DNA of 64,000 nt from a secondary endosymbiont of Ctenarytaina eucalypti (GTDB lineage Bacteria > Pseudomonadota > Gammaproteobacteria > Enterobacterales > Enterobacteriaceae): contig NC_018419.1 of the NCBI RefSeq assembly GCF_000287335.1, positions 124,001 through 188,000 on the forward strand, read 5' to 3'. The first letter of the stretch is position 1; every line of letters starts with the position of its first letter. A program made the position numbers and the translations under genes. The notes beneath the pieces were generated by a model that worked only from the letters and a program-made list of their open reading frames with translations, was not told the origin of the DNA and ran no database searches. This document shows positions 54,578-64,000 of the stretch, one piece after another.

Positions 54578-55465
54578 TCAACAAAAACTCGGCTTGGAGG
54601 CAGTTTTTGTGCTGAAAGCTAATGTCTTCAGCCAGACGATTTCCTTAGACCATATATTAGGATTAATGGTTTCTAGAATCATCGGAATACCATTAAAGCG
54701 TTCATCAGCCATCAGCCAGGAAAAAAGTGTTGTGCCTATCTTCCCCTCAGCAAGGCTATGATGGCGATCGACTCGGCTACCGCAGTCGGATTTAGCATCA
54801 TTAAGATGCATCCCTCGCAAATACTGGAACCCGACAATATCAGCAAATGCTTTAAAGGTGTCAGCACAGGTTGATTCGATGCGTAGATCATAGCCGGACG
54901 CAAATGCGTGGCAGGTATCGATGCAGACACCGATACGGGTTTTATCGTGCACGCGATCAATGATCGCGGCGAGCTGTTCAAAACGAAATCCTAGATTGCT
55001 GCCTTGACCAGCAGTATTTTCGATAATTGCCGTGACGGATTGGGTTTGCTCCAATGCTATATTGATTGAATCGGCAATGCGGGATAGACATTTTTCTTCC
55101 TTGATCAATTGTAAATGGCTGCCTGGATGAAAATTAAGTAGACTGAGGCCTAGCTGCTCACAGCGATGCATTTCTTCAATGAAGGCCTTTCTTGACTTTT
55201 CAATACCCGCGCGTGTGGGGTGACCTAGGTTAATCAGGTAGCTATCATGAGGAAGGATCTGGCGGGAAGAGTAACCATACTGATCGCAGGCGGCGCGGAA
55301 ATTATCGATCGTCTCAATTGTGAGCGCCGCTGCTTGCCATTGCCTCGGGTTCTTGGTGAAAAGCGCAAATGCTGTCGCTTTAAGATCGTAGGCCCGCTTC
55401 ACCGCATGATTGACGCCTCCAGCTATACTAACGTGGGCGCCGATAAACTTATTCTCGCTCATCAT
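54578..55465 (-). CDS. nfo: Endonuclease IV
   Basis: Zinc-dependent AP endonuclease of base-excision repair. About 295 aa. [90 protein letters not shown] and [10 protein letters not shown] carry the zinc ligands of the TIM barrel. Start placed at the ATG pair 55465/55462, with GAGTG upstream; a TTG 12 bases earlier is less likely. The C-terminal tail differs from E. coli but is past the conserved core. Confidence 0.95.
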   Translation of the reverse strand: MMSENKFIGAHVSIAGGVNHAVKRAYDLKATAFALFTKNPRQWQAAALTIETIDNFRAACDQYGYSSRQILPHDSYLINLGHPTRAGIEKSRKAFIEEMHRCEQLGLSLLNFHPGSHLQLIKEEKCLSRIADSINIALEQTQSVTAIIENTAGQGSNLGFRFEQLAAIIDRVHDKTRIGVCIDTCHAFASGYDLRIESTCADTFKAFADIVGFQYLRGMHLNDAKSDCGSRVDRHHSLAEGKIGTTLFSWLMADERFNGIPMILETINPNIWSKEIVWLKTLAFSTKTASKPSFC

Positions 55466-56224
55466 GGCTGCACTCAAGATAACATTGATTTAAGAAGGAA
55501 ATAGTGGAATATACAATTCACTCTGGTAGTTAGCTATCCTAGCGTCTAGCCTTGTTCATGCACTCTACAAGAGTGTGATAAAATAGCGCATTTCCTTTTG
55601 GAAGATTTTTATCTTAAAGAAGTAAAGGTTATTTCTTATCTCTTCATGAATCACTTTTTGCAGGCGCGCCATCAGATTTATCTTATCGCCCGTTTAATTA
55701 AATACATCAAAATCCTAGGCAGTTGTTAGCTTATCTCATGAGCGTCATGTCGACACATTATCTTGATAGTAAAAAATTGAATTTAGTAAGTATTTTACTT
55801 AGCAGAAGGCCTTTGATCCGTGAGATACTCTGACAAGTATAAAGCATAGAAGTGTGATATTGGCCGGACGCATAGAGCACGTATCTCTCGAATAGCATCT
55901 CCGAACATCTTATCTACAGGTTTATGCGTTTTAAAATCCTGGAAAAGCTCTCAAAGCAAAATAAGACACCCGTTTTGCATAATAAGGGGGAAAACCTGGT
56001 GATGATTGCAAGATCTGCATTGTAATGTGGCGCATTAACTAGCCTAAGAATCGCGTTCCCTAGCCCCTTGCAGTTATCACTGACTAATGAAGTCTATATT
56101 GTGAAAGCACCTCGCTACGTGACGGCTTTTTCACTGAACCAGTTGGTAATGTTCACCTTTAGCTGTTCTAAAGAGACTATTTTTTGTCATACATGTCGTG
56201 AAATAAGTCAATAATAGTTTCAAT
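55466..56224. other. Non-coding stretch, probably including the 5' part of nudJ
   Basis: Stop-rich; no readable remnant before 56225. A 6-bp stem CACTCT/AGAGTG lies at 55560-55574. Confidence 0.4.
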
Positions 56225-56371
56225 GTGCTGCTTGAAACTAACAACAGCAAGAAGCTAAGATTGCGACTATATTGATGCCTGTAGGTGATAGTAGCATGAC
56301 GGCATCGCAGCGTGAAAAATATTTTTTGCTTTACTGCGCAACGTGGTAGTCATTCCGATCATGAGAGCTCT
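56225..56371 (+). pseudogene. nudJ: NudJ phosphatase fossil, 3' part
   Basis: LETNNSKK for LEQICPTQ, DCDYIDACR and three stops for DSDIDCCRWVS, then HDGIA for AEEIL, and [13 protein letters not shown] for LRSPLVAESIRCY, running up to the mnmA start. In E. coli nudJ immediately precedes mnmA in the same operon. NudJ would hydrolyse HMP-PP and other nucleotides. Confidence 0.6.
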
Positions 56372-57460
56372 ATGTCAGAAAACAGTAAAAAAAAAGTAAT
56401 TGTCGCCATCTCTGGAGGAGTTGACTCCTCCGTCTCGGCCTGGCTACTTCAGAAGCAAGGCTATCAAGTGGAAGGCCTCTTCATGAAAAACTGGGAAGAA
56501 GATGACCATGAAGAATATTGTGCAGCGGAACGCGATCTAGTGACTGCCAGGGAGGTGTGTGGCGCTCTCGATATCACACTGCATACTATTAATTTTTCTG
56601 CTGAATATTGGGATAACGTGTTTACGCACTTTCTCGTTGAATACCAGTCTGGCCGGACGCCTAATCCAGATATTTTATGCAATAAGGAAATTAAGTTTAA
56701 AGCTTTTTTGGAATTTGCTATTGAGAATCTCGGTGGCGATTTTATCGCTACCGGTCATTACGTTCGCCGTGCTGACGTAGCTGGTAAAAGCCGGCTATTG
56801 CGCGGTCTAGATGATAACAAAGACCAGAGCTATTTTCTCTATACGTTAGGCCATGCCCAACTTTCCCGCTGCCTGTTCCCGCTGGGGGGGTTGGTAAAAC
56901 CCAAAGTACGGCGTTTCGCCGCCGAGCTTGGGCTCTCGACGGCGGAGAAAAAAGACTCTACAGGTATCTGTTTTATCGGGAAGAGGAAATTCCGCGATTT
57001 TCTTGGCCGCTACCTGCCAAGACAGCCTGGCGAGATGATTTCGGTTGACGGACGGAAAGTAGGCTGTCATCAGGGCTTGATGTACTATACTTTAGGTCAG
57101 CGAAAAGGTTTGGGCATTGGCGGGATCCGAAATAGCAGCGGAGACCCCTGGTATGTGGTTGAAAAAGACACTGTAAATAACCGGTTAATTGTCGCCCAGG
57201 GTCACAACCATTCGCGACTGATGTCTGCTAGCTTTATCGCGGATCAGTTGCACTGGATCGATCGGGAACCGCTTACAGAAAAGCGTGACTGTAAGGTGAA
57301 AACTCGCTACCGTCAGTCAGACATTAACTGTCTAGTAACGCCTCTACCGTCCGGTCGTTGTCAGGTGGTGTTCGAATCGCCGGTGGCTGCGGTGACGCCT
57401 GGCCAGTCGGCGGTCTTTTATTTAGCAGAACGCTGCTTGGGCGGCGGGATCATTCAATAG
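56372..57460 (+). CDS. mnmA: tRNA 2-thiouridylase MnmA
   Basis: MnmA adenylates and thiolates U34 of Lys, Glu and Gln tRNAs using sulfur relayed by the Tus system. 362 aa. PP-loop [15 protein letters not shown] (12-26), catalytic cysteines C103 ([10 protein letters not shown]) and C200 (STGICFIG), GHYVRR, and [14 protein letters not shown]-type segment. Start at 56372 (MSENSKKK) matches E. coli; an in-frame GTG 60 bases earlier lies in the nudJ fossil. The end stops at CLGGGIIQ, a few residues shorter than E. coli. TusE, its upstream sulfur carrier partner, is intact at 63021. Confidence 0.96.
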   Translation: MSENSKKKVIVAISGGVDSSVSAWLLQKQGYQVEGLFMKNWEEDDHEEYCAAERDLVTAREVCGALDITLHTINFSAEYWDNVFTHFLVEYQSGRTPNPDILCNKEIKFKAFLEFAIENLGGDFIATGHYVRRADVAGKSRLLRGLDDNKDQSYFLYTLGHAQLSRCLFPLGGLVKPKVRRFAAELGLSTAEKKDSTGICFIGKRKFRDFLGRYLPRQPGEMISVDGRKVGCHQGLMYYTLGQRKGLGIGGIRNSSGDPWYVVEKDTVNNRLIVAQGHNHSRLMSASFIADQLHWIDREPLTEKRDCKVKTRYRQSDINCLVTPLPSGRCQVVFESPVAAVTPGQSAVFYLAERCLGGGIIQ

Positions 57461-57721
57461 GCATATCGCCACACCGATTTGTCTTTCTGAAGCTGGCCCT
57501 CTCGTGGGAGTCGCTTAGGCCCCCGAGTTGCTATTTCTTGGGGAGTCCTTCGTCAAAAAACGTCGATAAATGTAGGTAAACGTCTCCTACGCGCCTTTAC
57601 AGCCCTGTTGGAAGATGTTTGTATAGCCCCACATCATAGATGTCTTAGTGCATCTACTGTGCCATTGAGCCAGAACCAGAGATGGTGCTGTTCAATTTTA
57701 AAAATGGATACAGGAGTCATC

Positions 57722-58351
57722 TTGGCCAAGAATTATGTTGATATTACTCTGGCGCTGGCTGGGATTTGCCAAAGCGCGCGAATTGTTCAGCAGCTCGCCC
57801 AACAAAGTCAACACGATGAGCAAACTTTACGCGTGTCACTTCAAAGCTTGTTGGATCTTAATCCAACGTCGGTACGCGCGGTCTACGGCGATAACCCCGT
57901 TCATCTACACGTGGGTTTAGAAACGCTGCAAGCCCTACTCAATGCATCAGCCCTAGAAGGACTCGGTGCTGAGCTAACGCGGTATACTTTAGGCATTATG
58001 ATGCTTGAGCGCAAGCTGAAGAGCAATCATGATGCTCAGGAGAGGTTAAGTGACCGGATAGACGGACTGCGTCGCCAGCTCAGCCATTTTGATTTACTGT
58101 CAGATACGCTGATCAGCGCCATGGCTAGCATCTATGTGGATATTATCAGTCCTTTGGGGCCACGCATCCAGATCACCGGAGTCCCCGCAGTATTGCAAAA
58201 TACCCAGATGCAAGCCAAGTTGCGTGCCGTGCTGTTGGCCGGCCTCCGGTCCGCTGTCTTATGGCAGCAGGTTGGAGGCCGCCGGCTACAGTTAATGTTC
58301 GGCAGAAACCGATTATTTACAGAAGCTAAACAGATACTTTCCTATGCTTAA
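57722..58351 (+). CDS. hflD: HflD, lysogenization regulator / high-frequency lysogenization protein
   Basis: Membrane-associated helical protein of unclear cellular role (it binds lambda CII in E. coli). 209 aa (E. coli 213). [66 protein letters not shown] and [17 protein letters not shown] are conserved. Start is TTG at 57722: AGGAG is 5 bases upstream and it corresponds to the E. coli ATG. Longer in-frame starts (ATG at 57704 and farther) would add residues without similarity. It is 260 bases from mnmA, wider than usual, and 21 bases before purB. Confidence 0.92.
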   Translation: MAKNYVDITLALAGICQSARIVQQLAQQSQHDEQTLRVSLQSLLDLNPTSVRAVYGDNPVHLHVGLETLQALLNASALEGLGAELTRYTLGIMMLERKLKSNHDAQERLSDRIDGLRRQLSHFDLLSDTLISAMASIYVDIISPLGPRIQITGVPAVLQNTQMQAKLRAVLLAGLRSAVLWQQVGGRRLQLMFGRNRLFTEAKQILSYA

Positions 58352-59743
<1,392 letters not shown>

Positions 59744-59967
59744 ATTATGAAATAGAAATTTGAATTCAAAAGTGAGCGTCTTTCTTTATGTGAGGAGTAT
59801 AATAGTTATCTAGGATTCTTTTCCCAAAAAAAGATATCTTTTAGTGAAGGCATTTTATGCCCCTAGTGCAGCGTGATAAGTTAATGTTTACAGCTTAGAA
59901 TCATGTGATTATATTTTATTCGAAAATAGCGCACCCAAGATAAAAAGGATTTTATCTCACACTACAT

Positions 59968-59991
59968 AAGAAAAATCATATGATTTTTCTT
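59968..59991. repeat. 24-base perfect palindrome between purB and phoP
   Basis: AAGAAAAATCAT followed immediately by its complement ATGATTTTTCTT. It could act as the purB terminator (the 3' arm is U-rich) or be another quasi-palindromic scar. It lies 225 bases after purB. Confidence 0.85.
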
Positions 59992-60105
59992 GATTTAACA
60001 AAGCCAAGGGAAGATATTCCCACACCCGCCTGGAGGAGCGAATTGCTTAACACGCCCTGATTGCGGCACCAGATCAGTTAAAGGTGAGCTTATGTAGGAG
60101 CTGTA

Positions 60106-60734
60106 ATGCCACTTCTGGTAATAGAAGACAATCCTTTTCTTCGTCATCATCTAACGGTACAGATGCGTGAGATTAACCACCAGGTAGATGCTGCTGAAAC
60201 CGCACAAGAGGCGGACTACTTTCTAAATGAGCATACGCCTGGTATTGCTATTGTCGATCTAGGGCCACCAGATGAAGACGGACTCGATCTCATACGCCGA
60301 TGGCGTAGCCATCAGGTGAATACTCCTCTGCTGCTGCTCACCGCCCATGAAGGCTAGTGGGATAAAGTAACGTTACTTGAATCTGGTGCGGACGATTATA
60401 TTACAAAAGCCATTTCATTTAGAATAGCTACTAGCACGCATGCAGGCATTAATGCGGCGCAATACCGGTCTGGCGTCAAAGATCATAAAGCTACCGCCAG
60501 TACTTACTGACCTTTCACGCCGAGCGGTAATGATTATTAAAACATTGATACGCAATACCGGAAAAGTTGTCAGCAAGTGTTTGTTGATGCTGCAACTTTA
60601 TCTTGATGCTGAATTGCGAGAGAGTCATGCCATTGATGTATTAATAGTTTGTCTACGAAAAAATATGGGCCAATTACCTACATGCGGCGATCAGCACAGT
60701 TCGCGGTCGGGGCTACCGTTTTGATGTTCACTAG
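60106..60734 (+). pseudogene. phoP: Response regulator PhoP fossil
   Basis: Receiver domain [20 protein letters not shown] with the phospho-aspartate in [11 protein letters not shown] is clear to residue 83, then TAG after TAHEG replaces the codon after ARES of E. coli. It continues WDKVTLLESGADDYITK, shifts frame to [20 protein letters not shown], lacks about 20 residues between LSRR and TLIRN, then [20 protein letters not shown], and after another shift [13 protein letters not shown] with stop at 60732-60734. Interrupted at least three ways, so dead as a regulator of Mg2+ and peptide stress. A truncated receiver could still be translated. Confidence 0.95.
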
Positions 60735-60739
60735 GTTTT

Positions 60740-62172
60740 ATGACCGTATTTTTGTTTCGAAAAAACCGATATCTCTACGGTTTAGAGTTGTGATAGCTTA
60801 CAGCCTGTATATTTTCTTGCACTCTCACTATGCTATGGCATGGGGGTCATTATTCGTTACAGCATCAGGCTTGATAGCGTGTCATTGCGTCTTCTTCCGG
60901 ACGAAAACAATCTTTTTTCAATCTCATCAAGTTGACGGGCGTGCGGCTGTAGGGCTGTATAACCGAGCCTGAGCTTTTCCATGCCGAATCTGCGTAATGA
61001 TGAAAATAAGAATATCGTCTGGTATTAGACTTACATAACCGTGCTAGAGTTTCGTCTACGGAAGGACGAGATGAACAAAACCGACTACTTGAAGCGTAGT
61101 GCTGCTACAGTTCCCAGCAGCACGGTAGTAAATGAAAAACCCAGTGCACCGGTTAGTTCGAAAGCATTTGATAACAATGACGACAACATTTCAATAAATG
61201 CTGCGGCAATCACCTGCTGTCTTCCTATCGACCACATGCTGACGATGACTCGTGTCTTCGTCGATACCATATGCGATGAACGTAATGTGTGGTATGGCTC
61301 AGGCATGTACTGCTGGTTAATCTATCGCTGATGCTGCCGCTATTATGGCCGGGAGCGCACTGGAGCCTGCGTGCCCCGTTGAAGCCCTGATCAGGGCAGG
61401 TACACCAGCTGGAGGTCGCAGAAAGGGCACTGCTGGATGAAAACCTGCCACGTGAGTTGAATATTCTGGTGCGTCGTCTAAATCTTCTACGTCATAACGA
61501 ACGCCAGCGCCCCCACAAGTACAGCTCTAGTCTTTCCTGATTGAACCCATAGTCTCAAAACGCCTTTGGCGGTACTGACGGCTACTTTGCGCTCCCTCCG
61601 CGCTGATTGTGAAAAATATCGAAATAGCAGAATTGACTATGTTGAAACAAATCAGCTGTATTTTCCGGCAACTAAACTATTACCTACACCGCGCTACCGT
61701 ACGCTCAGAGCATGGCGTGTTAAGCCGCGAGCTACATTTCGTTCCGCGCTACTGCTCAATAGACTGTGCTTTGTGCTTAGCGAAGTTTATCAACGTAAAA
61801 TAGGTGCTCTTTCGTGGCATATTGCTCCTAAATTAAAATTTATCGGCGAGAAAAATGACCTTATACGAAGTCATGGGTAACATTTTAGATAATGCCTACA
61901 AATATTGTCTGAAATATATCGAAGTTAGCGCCTGCAGAAAAAAAATCGCACTACATATTATGATTGAAGATGATGGCCCATGCATTCCGGCCTCCAAACG
62001 GACCCTCATTTTCCAGCGCAAACAGCGCGCCGATACGTTTTGTCCAGGACAAGGACTCGGACTTTCTCTAGCGACAGAAATTATTGAGCAGTACGAAAGT
62101 GATTTTCTGAATAAGGGCACATGCCATCTAGCTCAGCTCTTTTTCTATCACTGCTATTATGATCCAACATAA
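60740..62172 (+). pseudogene. phoQ: Sensor kinase PhoQ fossil
   Basis: KKPISLRFRVVIAYSLYIF matches PhoQ FPLSLRVRFLLATAAVVL; the H box survives as THSLKTPLAVLTATLRSLRA (about 61545) but behind a stop. [47 protein letters not shown] (N box), [20 protein letters not shown] and [13 protein letters not shown] (G box) follow in different frames. The sensor domain is largely scrambled. Directly downstream of phoP as in E. coli. Confidence 0.92.
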
Positions 62173-62882
62173 TAACGTTTTACTCATAACCTTAGTGAAT
62201 GTTAATAAGATGATTAAGGGGTACATATAGCGATGGATTGATTGAATAACAAGACAGTTGCAGTCATCTAGCGCTTAGCTTGCTGGAATGCGTAGCAATA
62301 AATCATTTCTATAGCAGAAGTTTAAAATTAATGACCGGATTATTTATAACACCACTTGTAAGAAGTGTCACATGCTAGATAGCATGAAGAGAAAAATCAG
62401 CCGGTGCTACATGGAATAGACACTATTTTGGTCTTAGATAACGCAATAGATTTACAATCTATTGCTAAGGGCGATACAAGGGTATCAACGCTCTGTTATG
62501 CATCGCATGAGATGACTGCTAAGAATGCACAAACCGTTCTTCCCTCAAAAGGTTAATAGCGACGGTTAATATAACCATAAACATGTCAACATGCAGTGCA
62601 ATAGCTGTTGTATTATTCATGTTAGTGGAAGATGTATCCGCATCTAGCGCATGACCGTTGCTTGTCAGGGCGCATGACATTATGTCACCTTGCAGATCTC
62701 CGTGGGTTTACTAAACTGCTCGCAGAATATCCATATGTTCACTCAAGCTAGCAGTAGCCTTAAAGTTGTTGGTATGGGAGCCGAATCAGTTCGTTTTGTG
62801 GGTTTTGAAAAATGAAAATTAGGGCATTCGTGTCATATGTAGAACATTCTGTTAGGAATCCTGTACATTACCTGCATCGCGT
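62173..62882. other. Non-coding, unexplained stretch
   Basis: Nothing recognised. In E. coli tusE is preceded by yccA on the same strand, but no YccA fragment is readable here. Confidence 0.4.
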
Positions 62883-62912
62883 AACAATAGCCTTGCTAGC
62901 AGGGCTATTGTT
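62883..62912 (+). terminator. Strong hairpin before tusE
   Basis: AACAATAGCC and GGCTATTGTT flank TTGCTAGCAG, which extends the stem to about 14 bp with one G-T pair. AAAAGTGCTTTTTT follows on the plus strand. It resembles a rho-independent terminator, about 110 bases before tusE, and no living gene precedes it. Confidence 0.5.
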
Positions 62913-63020
62913 AAAAGTGCTTTTTTATTCAATAAATTACTTGGTTATGGAAGTGTTGCTGAGTGTTAGATTTGCTACTCTCTCTCAACATTAAATTATT
63001 TTTAATCTAGGAGGCTATCG

Positions 63021-63347
63021 ATGGAGTTTAATGGCATAGAAATTAAAACCGATGCACAGGGATATCTAATCTGCCTTCAGGATTGGACTGAGGCGTTGGC
63101 AGTGGAAATTGCCCGTATCGAAGGGATAACTCTTAGCGAAGACCACTGGGAGGTTATTCATTTCGTGCGCGCGTTCTATTTACAATATAACACGTCCCCA
63201 GCCGTCCGGTTGCTGATAAAGGCCTTGTCGCAGACTTATGGTGCAGAAAAAGGAAATAGCCGTTATCTTTTTTATTTGTTTTCAAATGGAGCGGCAAGCC
63301 AAGTAACAAAAATCGCTGGCTTGCCAAAACCCATAAAATGCCTTTAG
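63021..63347 (+). CDS. tusE: Sulfur relay protein TusE
   Basis: TusE accepts persulfide sulfur from TusBCD and hands it to MnmA for 2-thiouridine formation. 108 aa, E. coli 109. [33 protein letters not shown] and the C-terminal [12 protein letters not shown] with the conserved penultimate cysteine are intact. Strong AGGAGG 6 bases before the ATG. With mnmA intact, the thiolation end of the pathway is kept; TusA-D and IscS are outside the window. Confidence 0.96.
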   Translation: MEFNGIEIKTDAQGYLICLQDWTEALAVEIARIEGITLSEDHWEVIHFVRAFYLQYNTSPAVRLLIKALSQTYGAEKGNSRYLFYLFSNGAASQVTKIAGLPKPIKCL

Positions 63348-64000
63348 AGTTTCCTTGGTATCACATAGCAAAGAATAACTGCTTATCTTGCGTAAGGGGC
63401 GATTCTGCCTACACAATCTGAAAAAAAGAGATGCCGTTCATTCGCTATTTCTAGCACCTTTTGTCCTTGATATATTCCGTGTATATGGTCACAATCTTAA
63501 CATCCTCACCCGCTTGTTCTACAAGAACGGTGTGTTTTTTTGAAAAGCAATATTTTGAAAAAATTAATCTCATTAGAGATGGATTAGTGCCATGGTAAAT
63601 CGATTTCTCTCACGTTCATTATGCATAGGAATGTTTCATTCTGGATTTAGTTGGAGAAATAGACCTTCCTTAGTTGACTAATAACCATCTATTATTTAAC
63701 TACACTGCGCAGTGTAGCGCGAAAGAAAGTGATCTACTTCTATCCGCGATGTTATCCAAAGACCGGTAGTAACTGAGCCGAGTTTTAGAACCGGTTAGTG
63801 CTTTTTCGAATGCATTCTTGTGTGCGTCAGTGCTTTTAATAACTCCTAAAAGAATATCAGCATCTTTTTGGTACTTTTAGTACTATACCGAAACAAGCTG
63901 TCAGTCTCCGTGTAAGTAATGGGCATGCATTTTCCAGGTTATACTTAAAGAAACGGCTGATGCGTATCCAGACACAAAGACGTTTCTATTAAGGTTAAGA
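63348..64000. other. Non-coding, unexplained stretch to the window end
   Basis: No gene or remnant recognised; yccX, convergent to tusE in E. coli, could not be found on the minus strand. Confidence 0.4.

Noticed and set aside
59850-59920. PhoP box upstream of phoP
   Set aside because: A single TGTTTA-like element (ATGTTTA) is visible without the second repeat at the proper spacing.
60106-60357. Functional single-domain receiver protein
   Set aside because: It is the truncated start of phoP, followed in place by the rest of the gene in broken frames. Residual function cannot be excluded but is not supported.

Overview
The window reads as part of a degenerating gammaproteobacterial chromosome of the Enterobacterales type, most likely an insect endosymbiont close to the Sodalis-allied lineages (an inference from gene content, protein similarity and the style of decay; nothing in the sequence names the host). 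About 29 apparently intact protein genes and one tRNA occupy a little over half of the 64 kb. Nearly all of them are close relatives of single-copy enterobacterial housekeeping genes. The rest is AT-richer DNA full of stop codons. Much of it is still recognisable, strand by strand and in the expected order, as eroded genes. All comparisons to E. coli proteins here are from memory, read by eye.

Layout: the window opens with the 3' end of clpB and an unusual fieF-like cation exporter. Next come a coaA fossil, birA and murB (4-base overlap), then fossils of rraA, zapB, glpK and glpX. The biotin locus follows (bioD, bioF fossil, bioB, divergent bioA) with its BirA operator, then a ybhB fossil. 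After an AI-2E family permease comes the purL block with fossils of glnB, glrK and mltF. ybhL, rhlE and a dinG fossil come next, then dapD with a glnD fossil, recJ with xerD and fldB fossils, and tadA. uvrB with a yvcK fossil follows, then hda flanked by yfgD and uraA fossils, and the intact rpsF-priB-rpsR-rplI operon. A two-gene glucosyl/mannosyl-glycerate cassette precedes the suf operon, in which only sufD is open. The window closes with orn, tRNA-Gly(GCC), nfo, a nudJ fossil, mnmA-hflD-purB, phoP and phoQ fossils, and tusE.

Functionally, the living genes cover translation (S6, S18, L9, tRNA-Gly, TadA, MnmA, TusE), replication and repair (PriB, Hda, UvrB, RecJ, Nfo), and purine synthesis (PurL, PurB). 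They also cover cell-wall and lysine precursors (MurB, DapD), RNA turnover (Orn, RhlE), protein disaggregation (ClpB), and the last three steps of biotin synthesis with their regulator-ligase BirA. What has died is mostly regulation and flexibility: PhoPQ, GlnD/GlnB, GlrK, glycerol use, uracil uptake, XerD, DinG, pantothenate kinase, SUF assembly, and BioF/BioC. This is a typical signature of host restriction.

The gene order is a mosaic of short enterobacterial synteny blocks (for example coaA-birA-murB, bioDFBA-ybhB, glnB-glrK-purL-mltF, ybhL-rhlE-dinG, nudJ-mnmA-hflD-purB-phoPQ) joined at new breakpoints. Several long, nearly perfect inverted repeats lie in the decayed DNA, some of them at these junctions. 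I found no CRISPR array, prophage, transposase or rRNA gene. The observations most worth following up are the lone open sufD, the truncated but still operator-controlled biotin pathway, the retained glycosylglycerate pair, and the inverted repeats.
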